A DNA stretch of 64,000 nt, taken from contig NZ_CP017718.1 in assembly GCF_001854405.1 (NCBI RefSeq), positions 2,914,001-2,978,000 of the forward strand, read 5' to 3'. Below, piece after piece: positions 1 to 7,423 of the stretch. The notes below the pieces were generated by a model. That model saw only the letters and a program-made list of their open reading frames with translations, did not search any database and was not told the origin of the DNA. Numbering within the stretch: the first letter of the stretch is position 1; each line of letters opens with the position of its first letter. Source of the DNA: Hyphomonas sp. Mor2. Its GTDB lineage: Bacteria > Pseudomonadota > Alphaproteobacteria > Caulobacterales > Hyphomonadaceae. Both the position numbers and the translations under genes were made by a program.

Positions 1-2
1 TT

Positions 3-698
3 GTTCGCTCCGAACGACAGCTCGATCGTGTAATGGCCGAAATCGAAGCCGCGCCCGGCGTGGTTTGGTACACGGTTTCGGATGAGAATCTGCGACGGAA
101 GCTCGAACAGTTCTGTCGGCAGCGGGGGATACAAACGCTGCCTGTCCTGGATCCATCCATCCATATGCTCTCGCGCCATCTGGGCATCGCAGCAAGTGAG
201 AAGATTGCCGGCCAGCACTCTTTGAACGAAGACTATTTCAAGCGGATTTCCGCCATTGATTTTGCCCTCAATCATGATGATGGCCAAAACGTTACCGGTC
301 TTGTCGATGCAGATGTGGTCCTGCTCGGTGTCAGTCGAACATCGAAGACGCCAACCTGCGTCTACCTTGCCAATCGCGGCGTAAAGGCCGGAAACATCCC
401 GCTCGTCCCGGGCATTCCATTGCCGTCTATGGTTGAGGAGTTGCAGCACCCCATGGTTGTCGGATTGAAGATCGGGGTCGAGCGGTTGCTGCAAATTCGC
501 AGTCAGCGTCTCATGTCCCTGAACGAAAACTCCAAGACCGACTATGTCGATGAAGAAGCGGTGCGGGCGGAAGTGACCGAAGCCAGCCGCCTGTTTCAGC
601 GGAACAAATGGCCGGTCATCGATGTGTCGCGGCGCAGCGTTGAAGAAACGGCTGCCGCGATCCTGAATAAACTGAATGAACGCCGGGGCTTCATCTGA
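3..698 (+). CDS. Pyruvate,phosphate dikinase / PEP synthase regulatory protein (DUF299), 5' end cut off
   Basis: This bifunctional kinase/pyrophosphorylase family switches PPDK or PEP synthase off and on by ADP-dependent phosphorylation of a threonine. The P-loop-like motif GVSRTSKTP (within residues about 97-107 of the visible part) followed by YLANRG and GNIPLVPGIPLP is diagnostic. The frame stays open from base 3 to the first ATG at 33, and family members are about 270 residues against 221 from that ATG, so the true start lies left of the window. The stop overlaps the maf start (TGATG). In Caulobacter the homologous gene (RP001) borders the replication origin. Confidence 0.93.
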   Translation, partial: VRSERQLDRVMAEIEAAPGVVWYTVSDENLRRKLEQFCRQRGIQTLPVLDPSIHMLSRHLGIAASEKIAGQHSLNEDYFKRISAIDFALNHDDGQNVTGLVDADVVLLGVSRTSKTPTCVYLANRGVKAGNIPLVPGIPLPSMVEELQHPMVVGLKIGVERLLQIRSQRLMSLNENSKTDYVDEEAVRAEVTEASRLFQRNKWPVIDVSRRSVEETAAAILNKLNERRGFI

Positions 699-1291
699 TG
701 ACAAACGTCATTTTGGCTTCCGGCAGCGCCAGTCGCCGGGCTTTGCTCGCAGGCGCCGGTGTGGATGCAGACTCCATAAAACCAAATGTCGATGAGGACG
801 CCGCGAAAATCGCCATGCGGGCTGAGGGCCTGAGCGTCCGGGATCAGGCCATGCAATTGGCTGAAATGAAAGCTGTAAAGGTCTCTCGCTCAAGATCTGG
901 CCTGGTGATTGGCGGTGACCAGATGCTCAATCTGGACAATGAAGCCTTTGACAAACCGGCTGACCTGGAGGCCGCAAAGGACCATTTGCGAAAGCTGTCT
1001 GGCAAGACTCACTATCTCGAAACGGGGATCGTAATTGCTGAAAATGGCACGCCTGTCTGGCGTCACCTGGCCCGCCCCAAACTATCTGTTCGTACACTGA
1101 GTAATGAATTTATCGATGCGTATGTTGAGGCGTGTGGAGAGGCATTACTCAGCACGGTCGGCGCCTATCAGCTTGAGGGTCGGGGCGCTCAGCTTTTCAC
1201 GCAAATTGACGGGGACTATTTCTCCGTTCTTGGCCTGCCTTTATTGCCCTTGCTTGATTATCTTCGAGTTCGGGGGGTCGTGACGACATGA
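698..1291 (+). CDS. maf: Maf-like nucleoside triphosphate pyrophosphatase
   Basis: Cytoplasmic house-cleaning enzyme that hydrolyses modified or non-canonical NTPs to monophosphates. The N-terminal LASGSASRRALLAGAGV matches the Maf signature LASxSPRR; later VIGGDQM and the FDKPAD segment match the rest of the active-site cleft. The length of 197 residues is normal. The ATG overlaps the stop of the preceding gene by one base and the stop overlaps aroE (ATGA), so it is translationally coupled inside the operon. The subfamily (dTTP/UTP or m7GTP specific) is not decided here. Confidence 0.93.
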   Translation: MTNVILASGSASRRALLAGAGVDADSIKPNVDEDAAKIAMRAEGLSVRDQAMQLAEMKAVKVSRSRSGLVIGGDQMLNLDNEAFDKPADLEAAKDHLRKLSGKTHYLETGIVIAENGTPVWRHLARPKLSVRTLSNEFIDAYVEACGEALLSTVGAYQLEGRGAQLFTQIDGDYFSVLGLPLLPLLDYLRVRGVVTT

Positions 1292-2100
1292 CCAAGCTCC
1301 TCGGCGTCATCGGTGACCCCATCGCGCACTCCTTGTCTCCGATTATTCATAATGGATGGCTCAGGGATATGGGCTTTGATGCGACTTATGAAGCGATGCA
1401 TGTCCCAAAGGGAGAATTCACTAGAGCTCTGAAAACACTAGAGAAACGAGACTGCCTCGGCGTGAACGTGACATTGCCGCACAAGGGGGCTGCTTTGCTG
1501 GCAGCGAACATGGTGAGCGACGCGGCGCAAAAAATCCAGGCGGCGAATACGCTGACCTATTTAGGCGAAAGCGAGTGGCGTGCGGACAATACCGACGCCC
1601 CAGGTTTTATGGAAGCGCTTGGACGGGTAAATCCGGACTCAGATCGAGCAGTTATATTAGGAGCGGGCGGCTCAGCGCGCGCGATAGTTCATGCACTATC
1701 TGTATGCGGAGTAAATCTAGCTATCCTGAATCGTACAGTGTCAAAAGCGGAGGCGCTTGCCGGAGATTTAGGCGATGAGAATGCTGTCGGTGCATCGATA
1801 GATCTGTATACAGAATATATCGAATCCGCAACAATCATCATCAATACAACCAGTATGGGGCATGAAGGCAGGGTCCTCGAATTGCCTGATGGCAGAGGGC
1901 GGACGTTTTTCGATATTTCCTATGGCAAGATATCAGCGCCTCAACTTCAACATGCAGCGGAAAAAGGCTGGCAGGTAAAGGACGGACTGACCATGTTGGT
2001 GGCGCAAGCGGCATTCAGCTTCAAGATCTGGTTTGGAGAGATGCCCGATCTCGACTCCGGACTGAGACGGTGCCGCGCCGCACTGGAGGCTGTGTCATGA
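1288..2100 (+). CDS. aroE: Shikimate dehydrogenase
   Basis: NADPH-dependent reduction of 3-dehydroshikimate to shikimate in the chorismate pathway. Seen: substrate-binding GDPIAHSLSPIIHN near the start, NVTLPHKGAAL with the catalytic lysine, NTDAPGF, and the Rossmann loop GAGGSARAIVHAL near residue 125. The length of 270 residues is typical. Overlaps maf and coaE by ATGA junctions. The middle of the gene (about 1680-1860) is unusually AT-rich, 38-43 percent GC on some lines, and uses TTA, CTA, ATA and AGA codons that neighbours avoid; the protein motifs are nevertheless intact. Confidence 0.95.
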   Translation: MTKLLGVIGDPIAHSLSPIIHNGWLRDMGFDATYEAMHVPKGEFTRALKTLEKRDCLGVNVTLPHKGAALLAANMVSDAAQKIQAANTLTYLGESEWRADNTDAPGFMEALGRVNPDSDRAVILGAGGSARAIVHALSVCGVNLAILNRTVSKAEALAGDLGDENAVGASIDLYTEYIESATIIINTTSMGHEGRVLELPDGRGRTFFDISYGKISAPQLQHAAEKGWQVKDGLTMLVAQAAFSFKIWFGEMPDLDSGLRRCRAALEAVS

Positions 2101-2702
2101 TCATTCTCGGGCTCACCGGTTCTATCGGCATGGGGAAGACCGCGACGGCGGCGATGTTCGAAGCTGCCGGACTGCCGGTCTATGATGCTGATGCGGCTGT
2201 GCATGCGCTCTATGAAAAAGGCGGGGCGGCGGTCGGACCCTTGTCCGAAAGATTCGGCGATATTCTCAAAGACGGCGCCGTGGATCGCGCTGCCCTTCGG
2301 GCAAAAGTGGTCGACGATCCGAGTGCAATGAAGGATCTGGAGCAAATTGTGCATCCATTGGTCGGCCAGAGTCAGTTGAGCTTTCGCCAGCAAGCCCTTG
2401 AAAGCGAGTCAAAAATTGCGGTCCTGGACATTCCACTCCTGTTCGAAACGGGCGGGGATCAGCGCTGTGACTATGTCGCGGTGGTCACGGCCCCAGCCGA
2501 TGTTCAACGGGCACGGGTTCTGGCCCGCGGCGAGATGGATGAAGCGCAGTTTGAGCAAATCCGGACCAAACAAATGTCCGACGCCGACAAACGCGCGCGG
2601 GCGGACTTTGTCATCAGCACAGCATTCGGCTTTGACTTCACGCGCGCACACGTTCAAGCCATAATAGATCTTCTAAATGGCCTGGACGAAGCAGATGACT
2701 GA
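2097..2702 (+). CDS. coaE: Dephospho-CoA kinase
   Basis: Last step of coenzyme A synthesis, phosphorylating the 3'-hydroxyl of dephospho-CoA. P-loop GLTGSIGMGKT at residues 4-14, VYDADAAVHALY, and FVIST near the C-terminus are all CoaE hallmarks. The ATG at 2097 is preferred over the upstream one at 2070 because it overlaps the aroE stop as ATGA and starts the protein right before the P-loop, as in relatives. 201 residues, normal length. Followed by dnaQ with a short overlap. Confidence 0.95.
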   Translation: MIILGLTGSIGMGKTATAAMFEAAGLPVYDADAAVHALYEKGGAAVGPLSERFGDILKDGAVDRAALRAKVVDDPSAMKDLEQIVHPLVGQSQLSFRQQALESESKIAVLDIPLLFETGGDQRCDYVAVVTAPADVQRARVLARGEMDEAQFEQIRTKQMSDADKRARADFVISTAFGFDFTRAHVQAIIDLLNGLDEADD

Positions 2703-3393
2703 GACCCTTCGCGAGATCGCGTTCGACACGGAAACCACCGGACTCGAATGGGACAAGGATGATCGGATCATCGAACTGGGCGCGGTCGAGCTGATCAATC
2801 ACGTCCCCAGTGGCAAGACGTTCCAGACCTATATCAATCCCGGACGTCCGGTTTCCGAAGCGACCATCCAGATCACCGGCATCACAGATGATGATCTCGT
2901 CGATAAACCTGGTTTCGAAGATCCGTCTATCGTCGATGCATTTCTGGACTTTATCGGCGATGCGACGCTGGTCGCGCACAATGCCAAGTTTGACCGGGGC
3001 TTCCTGAATATGGAGCTCCAAAGATGCGGGAAGGCGATTATTCCCGAAGAGCGCTGGGTCGACACCGTTGCGATTGCGCGCAAGAAATATCCAGGTGCGC
3101 CAGCCAGCCTTGACGCGCTTTGCAAGCGTTTTGATGTGAATGCCGAAGCGCGGACGTTCCACGGCGCTTTGCTCGACAGTCAGTTGCTGGCCGAAGTGTA
3201 TCTGGAACTACTTGGCGGCCGCGCTCGAAAGTTTGATTTTGGCGGTCAGTCCGGCGTGAGCAGCGGCGAGCGGGCGCCTGCGATACAGCGCCCTGCCCCG
3301 CTCGATCGCGGCATTCCGGAGGATGACAAATCCACCCACGCCGAGTTTGTTGAGTCCCTCGGCGAGGACGCGATCTGGAAGCGTTACGCCTGA
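2695..3393 (+). CDS. dnaQ: DNA polymerase III epsilon subunit (3'-5' proofreading exonuclease)
   Basis: DEDDh exonuclease of the replicative polymerase. ExoI motif FDTETTG near residue 10, ExoII AHNAKFDRGFL, and ExoIII HGALLDSQLLAEVY carry the metal-binding Asp/Glu and catalytic His. The C-terminal tail (about residues 175-232) with proline/serine-rich linker would reach the alpha subunit. The ATG at 2695 lies inside the coaE end (8-base overlap); an in-frame ATG at 2677 is possible. The 3' end overlaps convergent secB by 10 bases. Confidence 0.95.
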   Translation: MTETLREIAFDTETTGLEWDKDDRIIELGAVELINHVPSGKTFQTYINPGRPVSEATIQITGITDDDLVDKPGFEDPSIVDAFLDFIGDATLVAHNAKFDRGFLNMELQRCGKAIIPEERWVDTVAIARKKYPGAPASLDALCKRFDVNAEARTFHGALLDSQLLAEVYLELLGGRARKFDFGGQSGVSSGERAPAIQRPAPLDRGIPEDDKSTHAEFVESLGEDAIWKRYA

Positions 3394-3899
3394 GGTTCGC
3401 TCGGCGCCGGTGCCGCTTGTTGTTGCGCAGCGGCCTGGGCAGCCCGCTGTTTCTGGGAATTATACAGTGCCCCAAAGTCGACCGGATCGATGCGCAGCGG
3501 CGGGAACCCACCTTCTGCTGAGATGTCGGCGATGATGCGACGTGCGAACGGAAACAGGATTCGCGGGCATTCGATCAGCAGAATCGGTTCCATATCTGCC
3601 GGCGCAAAACCTTGCAGCTGGAACAGACCGGCATAGTCCATCTCGATCAGGAACAGCGCGGTAGACTGGGTGCCCGCGCGCGCCTTGAGCTTCAATGTGA
3701 CTTCGAACACGCCCTCCTGGCCTTCACGCGGGGATGCACCGACATCAATGCCGAGCTCGATGTTTGGTTGATCCTGAACCGTGGCGCCTGGATTTTCGAA
3801 AGACAGGTCTTTGATATATTGGCTGAGAACGCGAATAGCGGGCCCTTGTGGCTGGGCATTGTCTTGCGGCTGGGTTGCCATATCTGGGGTGTCGGTCAT
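3384..3899 (-). CDS. secB: Protein-export chaperone SecB
   Basis: Tetrameric cytosolic chaperone that holds preproteins unfolded and hands them to SecA. RVLSQYIKDLSFENPGA near residues 23-39, then the VFEVTLKLKARA and the C-terminal FPFARRIIADISAEGGFPPL stretch, are SecB signature segments. 171 residues with an alanine/glutamine-rich tail. Convergent with dnaQ and divergent from the Tim44-like gene, an arrangement well conserved in alphaproteobacteria. Confidence 0.96.
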   Translation of the reverse strand: MTDTPDMATQPQDNAQPQGPAIRVLSQYIKDLSFENPGATVQDQPNIELGIDVGASPREGQEGVFEVTLKLKARAGTQSTALFLIEMDYAGLFQLQGFAPADMEPILLIECPRILFPFARRIIADISAEGGFPPLRIDPVDFGALYNSQKQRAAQAAAQQQAAPAPSEPQA

Positions 3900-4023
3900 T
3901 GAAATTCACTCTAAGGCTAAGATGACACGCGCGTAACATGTGCCACAATGTGGCGCAACGGTGGGTGGCACTTCGGCGAAAGCGCCTATATGACACTGAA
4001 CAAGACGAAAGAAAGAGTCATAC

Positions 4024-4638
4024 ATGTCTTCATCCATGATCGAATTTCTGCTCCTGGCAGGCATCGCCCTGTTTATCGGCTGGCGGCTATTCGTGACCCT
4101 TGGCCAGGATGATGGTCCGCCGGACGGCCGCGACCGCTCGCCCAATCCAAGCCCGAGCCCCGTCCCTTTCGAGCAAGCGCCAAGTGGCGGCGACGTGGTT
4201 CAGATGCGTCCGAACTTTACCGGACCCGCCGCCGATGGAATGGAGGCGATTTATGATGTCGACCCTTCATTCGAGCCTGTCGGATTCATGCGCGGCGCGC
4301 GCGGCGCCTACGAGATGATTGTCGGTGCCTTCGGCCGTGGGGATCGCGCCGCCCTGAAGCCATTGCTGGATACCGATGTCTATGAAGCCTGGGATGCAGC
4401 GATCGCGGAACGTGAAGCAACCGGCGCGGAAGGTCTGCAATTGTTGCGCATCCGCAAAGCCGAGATCACCGATGCTTCGCTCGACGAAACCGGCATGGCG
4501 CGTGTGACCGTCCATTACGAGTCCGAGCTTGGCGACGGCGAAACGACGACCAAGGCCAGCGAGCTCTGGACCTTTATGCGACAGACCAGTTCTTCCGATC
4601 CGAATTGGTTGCTCGATGATGTGGACACGGCCGACTAG
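4024..4638 (+). CDS. Tim44-like membrane-anchored protein
   Basis: One N-terminal transmembrane helix (about residues 5-22), a proline/serine-rich linker (about 30-50) and a C-terminal Tim44-like domain (about 75-204) with MRGARGAYEMIVGAFGRGD and the closing WTFMRQ...WLLDDV pattern. Bacterial relatives (TimA in Caulobacter) sit in the inner membrane; mitochondrial Tim44 links the TIM23 channel to Hsp70. Its location next to secB and mltA is standard for the group. The exact bacterial role is not settled. Confidence 0.9.
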   Translation: MSSSMIEFLLLAGIALFIGWRLFVTLGQDDGPPDGRDRSPNPSPSPVPFEQAPSGGDVVQMRPNFTGPAADGMEAIYDVDPSFEPVGFMRGARGAYEMIVGAFGRGDRAALKPLLDTDVYEAWDAAIAEREATGAEGLQLLRIRKAEITDASLDETGMARVTVHYESELGDGETTTKASELWTFMRQTSSSDPNWLLDDVDTAD

Positions 4639-4697
4639 CGATTACCAGCCTCATTCGTAACTTGAGCGACGGGGACATTCGCGCCTAGACTCGCCGC

Positions 4698-5930
4698 ATG
4701 CGAATCATCGGCCTTCTTTGCGGGGCGCTGCTTGCCTTGTCCGGATGCGTTTCGAGCGCACCGAACCGCGTTCCGCCGCGCACCGTGCAAGTGCCGCCGC
4801 CGCAACCCGTGGATCCAAGTCTCTGGGAGACGCTGCCTCGTCCCGTTGCCTATGACAGCCTGCCCGGATGGCAGACCGCTGACCTTGCGCCCGGCCTTTC
4901 GGCCCTCGTTCGTTCTTGCCGGGTGTTTGAGGCGCGCACGCCACAAAGTCTTGTGTCCAGTCGCGCGCCCTGGGCAGGTCGGCATGATGACTGGGCGCCA
5001 GCCTGCGCGGCGTTGGATGTCATCGAAGATGCCAACAGCGCCCGCGCCGTGATGCAGGCCCTTTTCACGCCGGTGGAAATTGCAGCGCCAGACGGCCAAT
5101 CGCGGTTTACTGGCTATTTCGAACCTACTTATGAGGCGCGTCTGTATCCGGAACCGCCCTTCACGGAGCCGGTTCCTGGGCGACCGAATGATCTGATCAC
5201 ATCGTCCGGAAAGGTGTATCAGACACTGCCGGATGGCAGCCGGCGGGAATATCCGATTCGGGCGGAGATCACCGCAAGCGGCGTCCGGCCATTGGCCTAT
5301 GCCCATCCGGCGGATGTGTTCTTCCTGCAGATCCAGGGGTCCGGCCGACTGATCCTGCCGGATGGTCGGACGCTGCGCGCGGTCTATGCCGCCAATAATG
5401 GTCAGCCATTCCGGTCGACAGCGAATTGGCTGTTGGAGCGGGGTTGGATCTCGCGCGGGGAGGCCAGCATGCAAGGCATTCGCGCCTGGATGGACCGGAC
5501 CACGCCCGAGCGGGCGCGTCAGGCCATGAACTCCAATCCGCGATTTGTGTTCTTCGACCTGGAGCCAGAAGGTGACCCGCGCCTCGGGCCAAAGGGTTCA
5601 TTCGGGGTTCCACTGACGCCGCTCGGATCGATGGCTGTAGATCTCAATTATCATGCCGGCGGGGTGCCCATGTTTGTGCAGACGACGGCGCCGGGTCTGG
5701 GTGGAAACTGGTCGGGCCTGGTGGTCTCGCAGGATACTGGCGGCGCCATCAAGGGCGCGGTGCGCGGCGATCTCTATTTTGGCACGGGGTCTGCGGCGGG
5801 GGCCCGCGCGGATACGGTCAACGCGCCCGGCCGAATGTGGGTCTTGCTGCCGCGCGCGGTCGCAGAGCGTATCCGATTAAACAGCGCGGCGCAGTCAACC
5901 AGCACTGGACCTGTCGTACTGACGCCCTAA
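4698..5930 (+). CDS. mltA: Membrane-bound lytic murein transglycosylase A
   Basis: Outer-membrane lipoprotein that cleaves peptidoglycan glycan strands with formation of 1,6-anhydroMurNAc. Lipobox LSGC puts the lipidated cysteine at residue 17. The MltA core contains FTGYFEPTYEA and FLQIQGSGRLILPDG, and the C-terminal 3D domain carries SQDTGGAIKGAVRGDLYFG with the catalytic aspartate. 410 residues, normal. Ten bases separate it from the Smr gene, so they are probably co-transcribed. Confidence 0.94.
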   Translation: MRIIGLLCGALLALSGCVSSAPNRVPPRTVQVPPPQPVDPSLWETLPRPVAYDSLPGWQTADLAPGLSALVRSCRVFEARTPQSLVSSRAPWAGRHDDWAPACAALDVIEDANSARAVMQALFTPVEIAAPDGQSRFTGYFEPTYEARLYPEPPFTEPVPGRPNDLITSSGKVYQTLPDGSRREYPIRAEITASGVRPLAYAHPADVFFLQIQGSGRLILPDGRTLRAVYAANNGQPFRSTANWLLERGWISRGEASMQGIRAWMDRTTPERARQAMNSNPRFVFFDLEPEGDPRLGPKGSFGVPLTPLGSMAVDLNYHAGGVPMFVQTTAPGLGGNWSGLVVSQDTGGAIKGAVRGDLYFGTGSAAGARADTVNAPGRMWVLLPRAVAERIRLNSAAQSTSTGPVVLTP

Positions 5931-5940
5931 ACCGACTGGC

Positions 5941-6423
5941 ATGAGTGGTCGTGATCTCACAGACAAGGATAAACGCGCCTGGGCGGCGGTCAGCCGCACG
6001 GTGAAACCGCTTACCGGGCGGCGTGGGACTCCGGCCGGAACACCTCGCGCCCGCGATGAACCCAGTCCATCGGCGCCTCCCAAGCTGCGCAATCGCCCCC
6101 TGCCCGCGCCGCAGAACCGGCAGAATGAGCGATCTGTTCGCCGCGGCAAGCAATCCATCGCGGCCAGTTTTGATCTACACGGCCATACTCGCGAAAGCGC
6201 CTTTCAGATTCTGCCCCGTTTTCTGCGGCTCGAACAAGCGAAGGGTTCGCAATGCGTGATCGTCATCACCGGTAAAGGCAAGCGCGGAGAAGGCGTCTTG
6301 CGCCAGAGCTTTTTGCATTGGCTTGAACTGCCGGAGGCGCGTGCCTTGATCAGCGGTTATGCCCCGGCGCATGCGAAGCATGGGGGAACGGGCGCATGGT
6401 ATGTGTTTTTGCGGCGGCGATAG
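5941..6423 (+). CDS. Smr-domain protein
   Basis: C-terminal Smr domain (about residues 75-160) with the SFDLHGHTRESA, ITGKGKRGEGVLRQ and GTGAWYVFLRR blocks typical of stand-alone Smr proteins, some of which have nicking or RNA endonuclease activity. The N-terminal half is basic, proline-rich and probably disordered. It commonly follows mltA in alphaproteobacteria. Substrate unknown. Confidence 0.9.
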   Translation: MSGRDLTDKDKRAWAAVSRTVKPLTGRRGTPAGTPRARDEPSPSAPPKLRNRPLPAPQNRQNERSVRRGKQSIAASFDLHGHTRESAFQILPRFLRLEQAKGSQCVIVITGKGKRGEGVLRQSFLHWLELPEARALISGYAPAHAKHGGTGAWYVFLRRR

Positions 6424-6430
6424 AGCAAAT

Positions 6431-6457
6431 GAAAAGGGGCAGCCGGAAGCCGCCCCT
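6431..6457 (-). terminator. Rho-independent terminator behind mscL
   Basis: Read on the minus strand, AGGGGC / GCCCCT (arms 6452-6457 and 6435-6440) form a stem over an 11-base loop that can pair further, followed by TTTT (6431-6434). It lies about 55 bases past the mscL stop. There is no T-run on the plus strand, so it serves mscL rather than the Smr gene. Confidence 0.65.
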
Positions 6458-6511
6458 GAACACTCAACACACTCTACTTGTGAGCGTGTATACGCTGTCA
6501 GTATTAATGAA

Positions 6512-6928
6512 TTACGACTGTTTTGCGAGGAGATTGCGAATTTCCTCGAGCAGCACTTCCTGACGCGGTGGGGCCGGTGGTTCCGCTGGTGCTTCCTCTT
6601 CCTTCTTCATCATATTGTTCATGCCCTTGATGATCAGGAACATGACGAAGGCGACAATGATGAAGGAGATCGTCGCGGAGACGAATTCGCCAATCTTGAT
6701 CGATACCGCTTCGGTCACGACCGTGCCGTCTTCGGCCAGAACCGCTGGCGCTATCTCATAAGCCCAGCTGCCAAAGTCCAGGCCACCCAGGACCGGGCTG
6801 AGGGCCGGCAAAAATACGCCCTGAATGAAGGCGGTCACCACGGTGGCAAACGCGCCGCCCATGACGAAACCAACCGCCATGTCGACAAGATTGCCTTTCA
6901 TGGCAAACTCTTTGAATTCGTTGAACAT
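6512..6928 (-). CDS. mscL: Large-conductance mechanosensitive channel
   Basis: Pentameric inner-membrane safety valve that opens under hypo-osmotic membrane tension. The N-terminal FKEFAMKGNLVDMAVGFVMGG amphipathic helix/TM1 start is canonical, TM2 spans roughly residues 77-98 (IIVAFVMFLIIKGMNNM) and the C-terminal EEIRNLL helix bundle follows a charged linker. 138 residues. Monocistronic by appearance, with its own terminator. Confidence 0.96.
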   Translation of the reverse strand: MFNEFKEFAMKGNLVDMAVGFVMGGAFATVVTAFIQGVFLPALSPVLGGLDFGSWAYEIAPAVLAEDGTVVTEAVSIKIGEFVSATISFIIVAFVMFLIIKGMNNMMKKEEEAPAEPPAPPRQEVLLEEIRNLLAKQS

Positions 6929-7028
6929 AATAAACCCCTTCTATGATCCAGACCCCAAAAGGCCATGTCATAGAATGTTGGAATTCTACCCCGGGGTCAA
7001 TTCCTGAAACATTAAGTATTACAGAAGC

Positions 7029-7328
7029 TTATCGCGATTCCGGGTCGACACCGTCATTCACACGGGCCCGCAATTCCTTGCCCGGACGAAAGAAGGGAAC
7101 GGATTTGGCTTCCACCTGTACCGACTCGCCGGTGCGTGGATTGCGACCCTTGCGGGCCTTGCGATGGCGGACGGAGAAGGCGCCGAACCCGCGCAATTCC
7201 ACTCGGTCCCCACGGGCCAGGGCTTCGGCGATCTCATCAAGGATCACACCAACAACTTTTTCGAGGTCTTCGGGGCGCAAATCGGGATTTTCATCCGCAA
7301 GTTTGGCAATCAGTTCGGATCTCAGCAT
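7029..7328 (-). CDS. ihfB: Integration host factor beta subunit
   Basis: DNA-bending nucleoid protein, partner of IhfA. The HU/IHF fold is complete in 99 residues with [20 protein letters not shown], the beta-arm signature, and GKELRARVN at the end. It lies directly downstream of rpsA, the usual rpsA-ihfB order, but a strong terminator stands between the two, so ihfB may depend on read-through or its own promoter. Confidence 0.95.
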   Translation of the reverse strand: MLRSELIAKLADENPDLRPEDLEKVVGVILDEIAEALARGDRVELRGFGAFSVRHRKARKGRNPRTGESVQVEAKSVPFFRPGKELRARVNDGVDPESR

Positions 7329-7345
7329 GTCTTTGAACCTAAACG

Positions 7346-7377
7346 AAAAATGCGCCGGAGACTAGGCCTCCGGCGCA
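7346..7377 (-). terminator. Rho-independent terminator behind rpsA
   Basis: Perfect 10-base arms TGCGCCGGAG and CTCCGGCGCA (7351-7360 and 7368-7377) with a 7-base loop; on the minus strand the stem is followed by TTTTT (7346-7350). It sits between the rpsA stop and the ihfB start. Confidence 0.85.
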
Positions 7378-7423
7378 AAATACTTGTCCATTACCAGATT
7401 GTTAGGTTGGACACTGAACTGAA

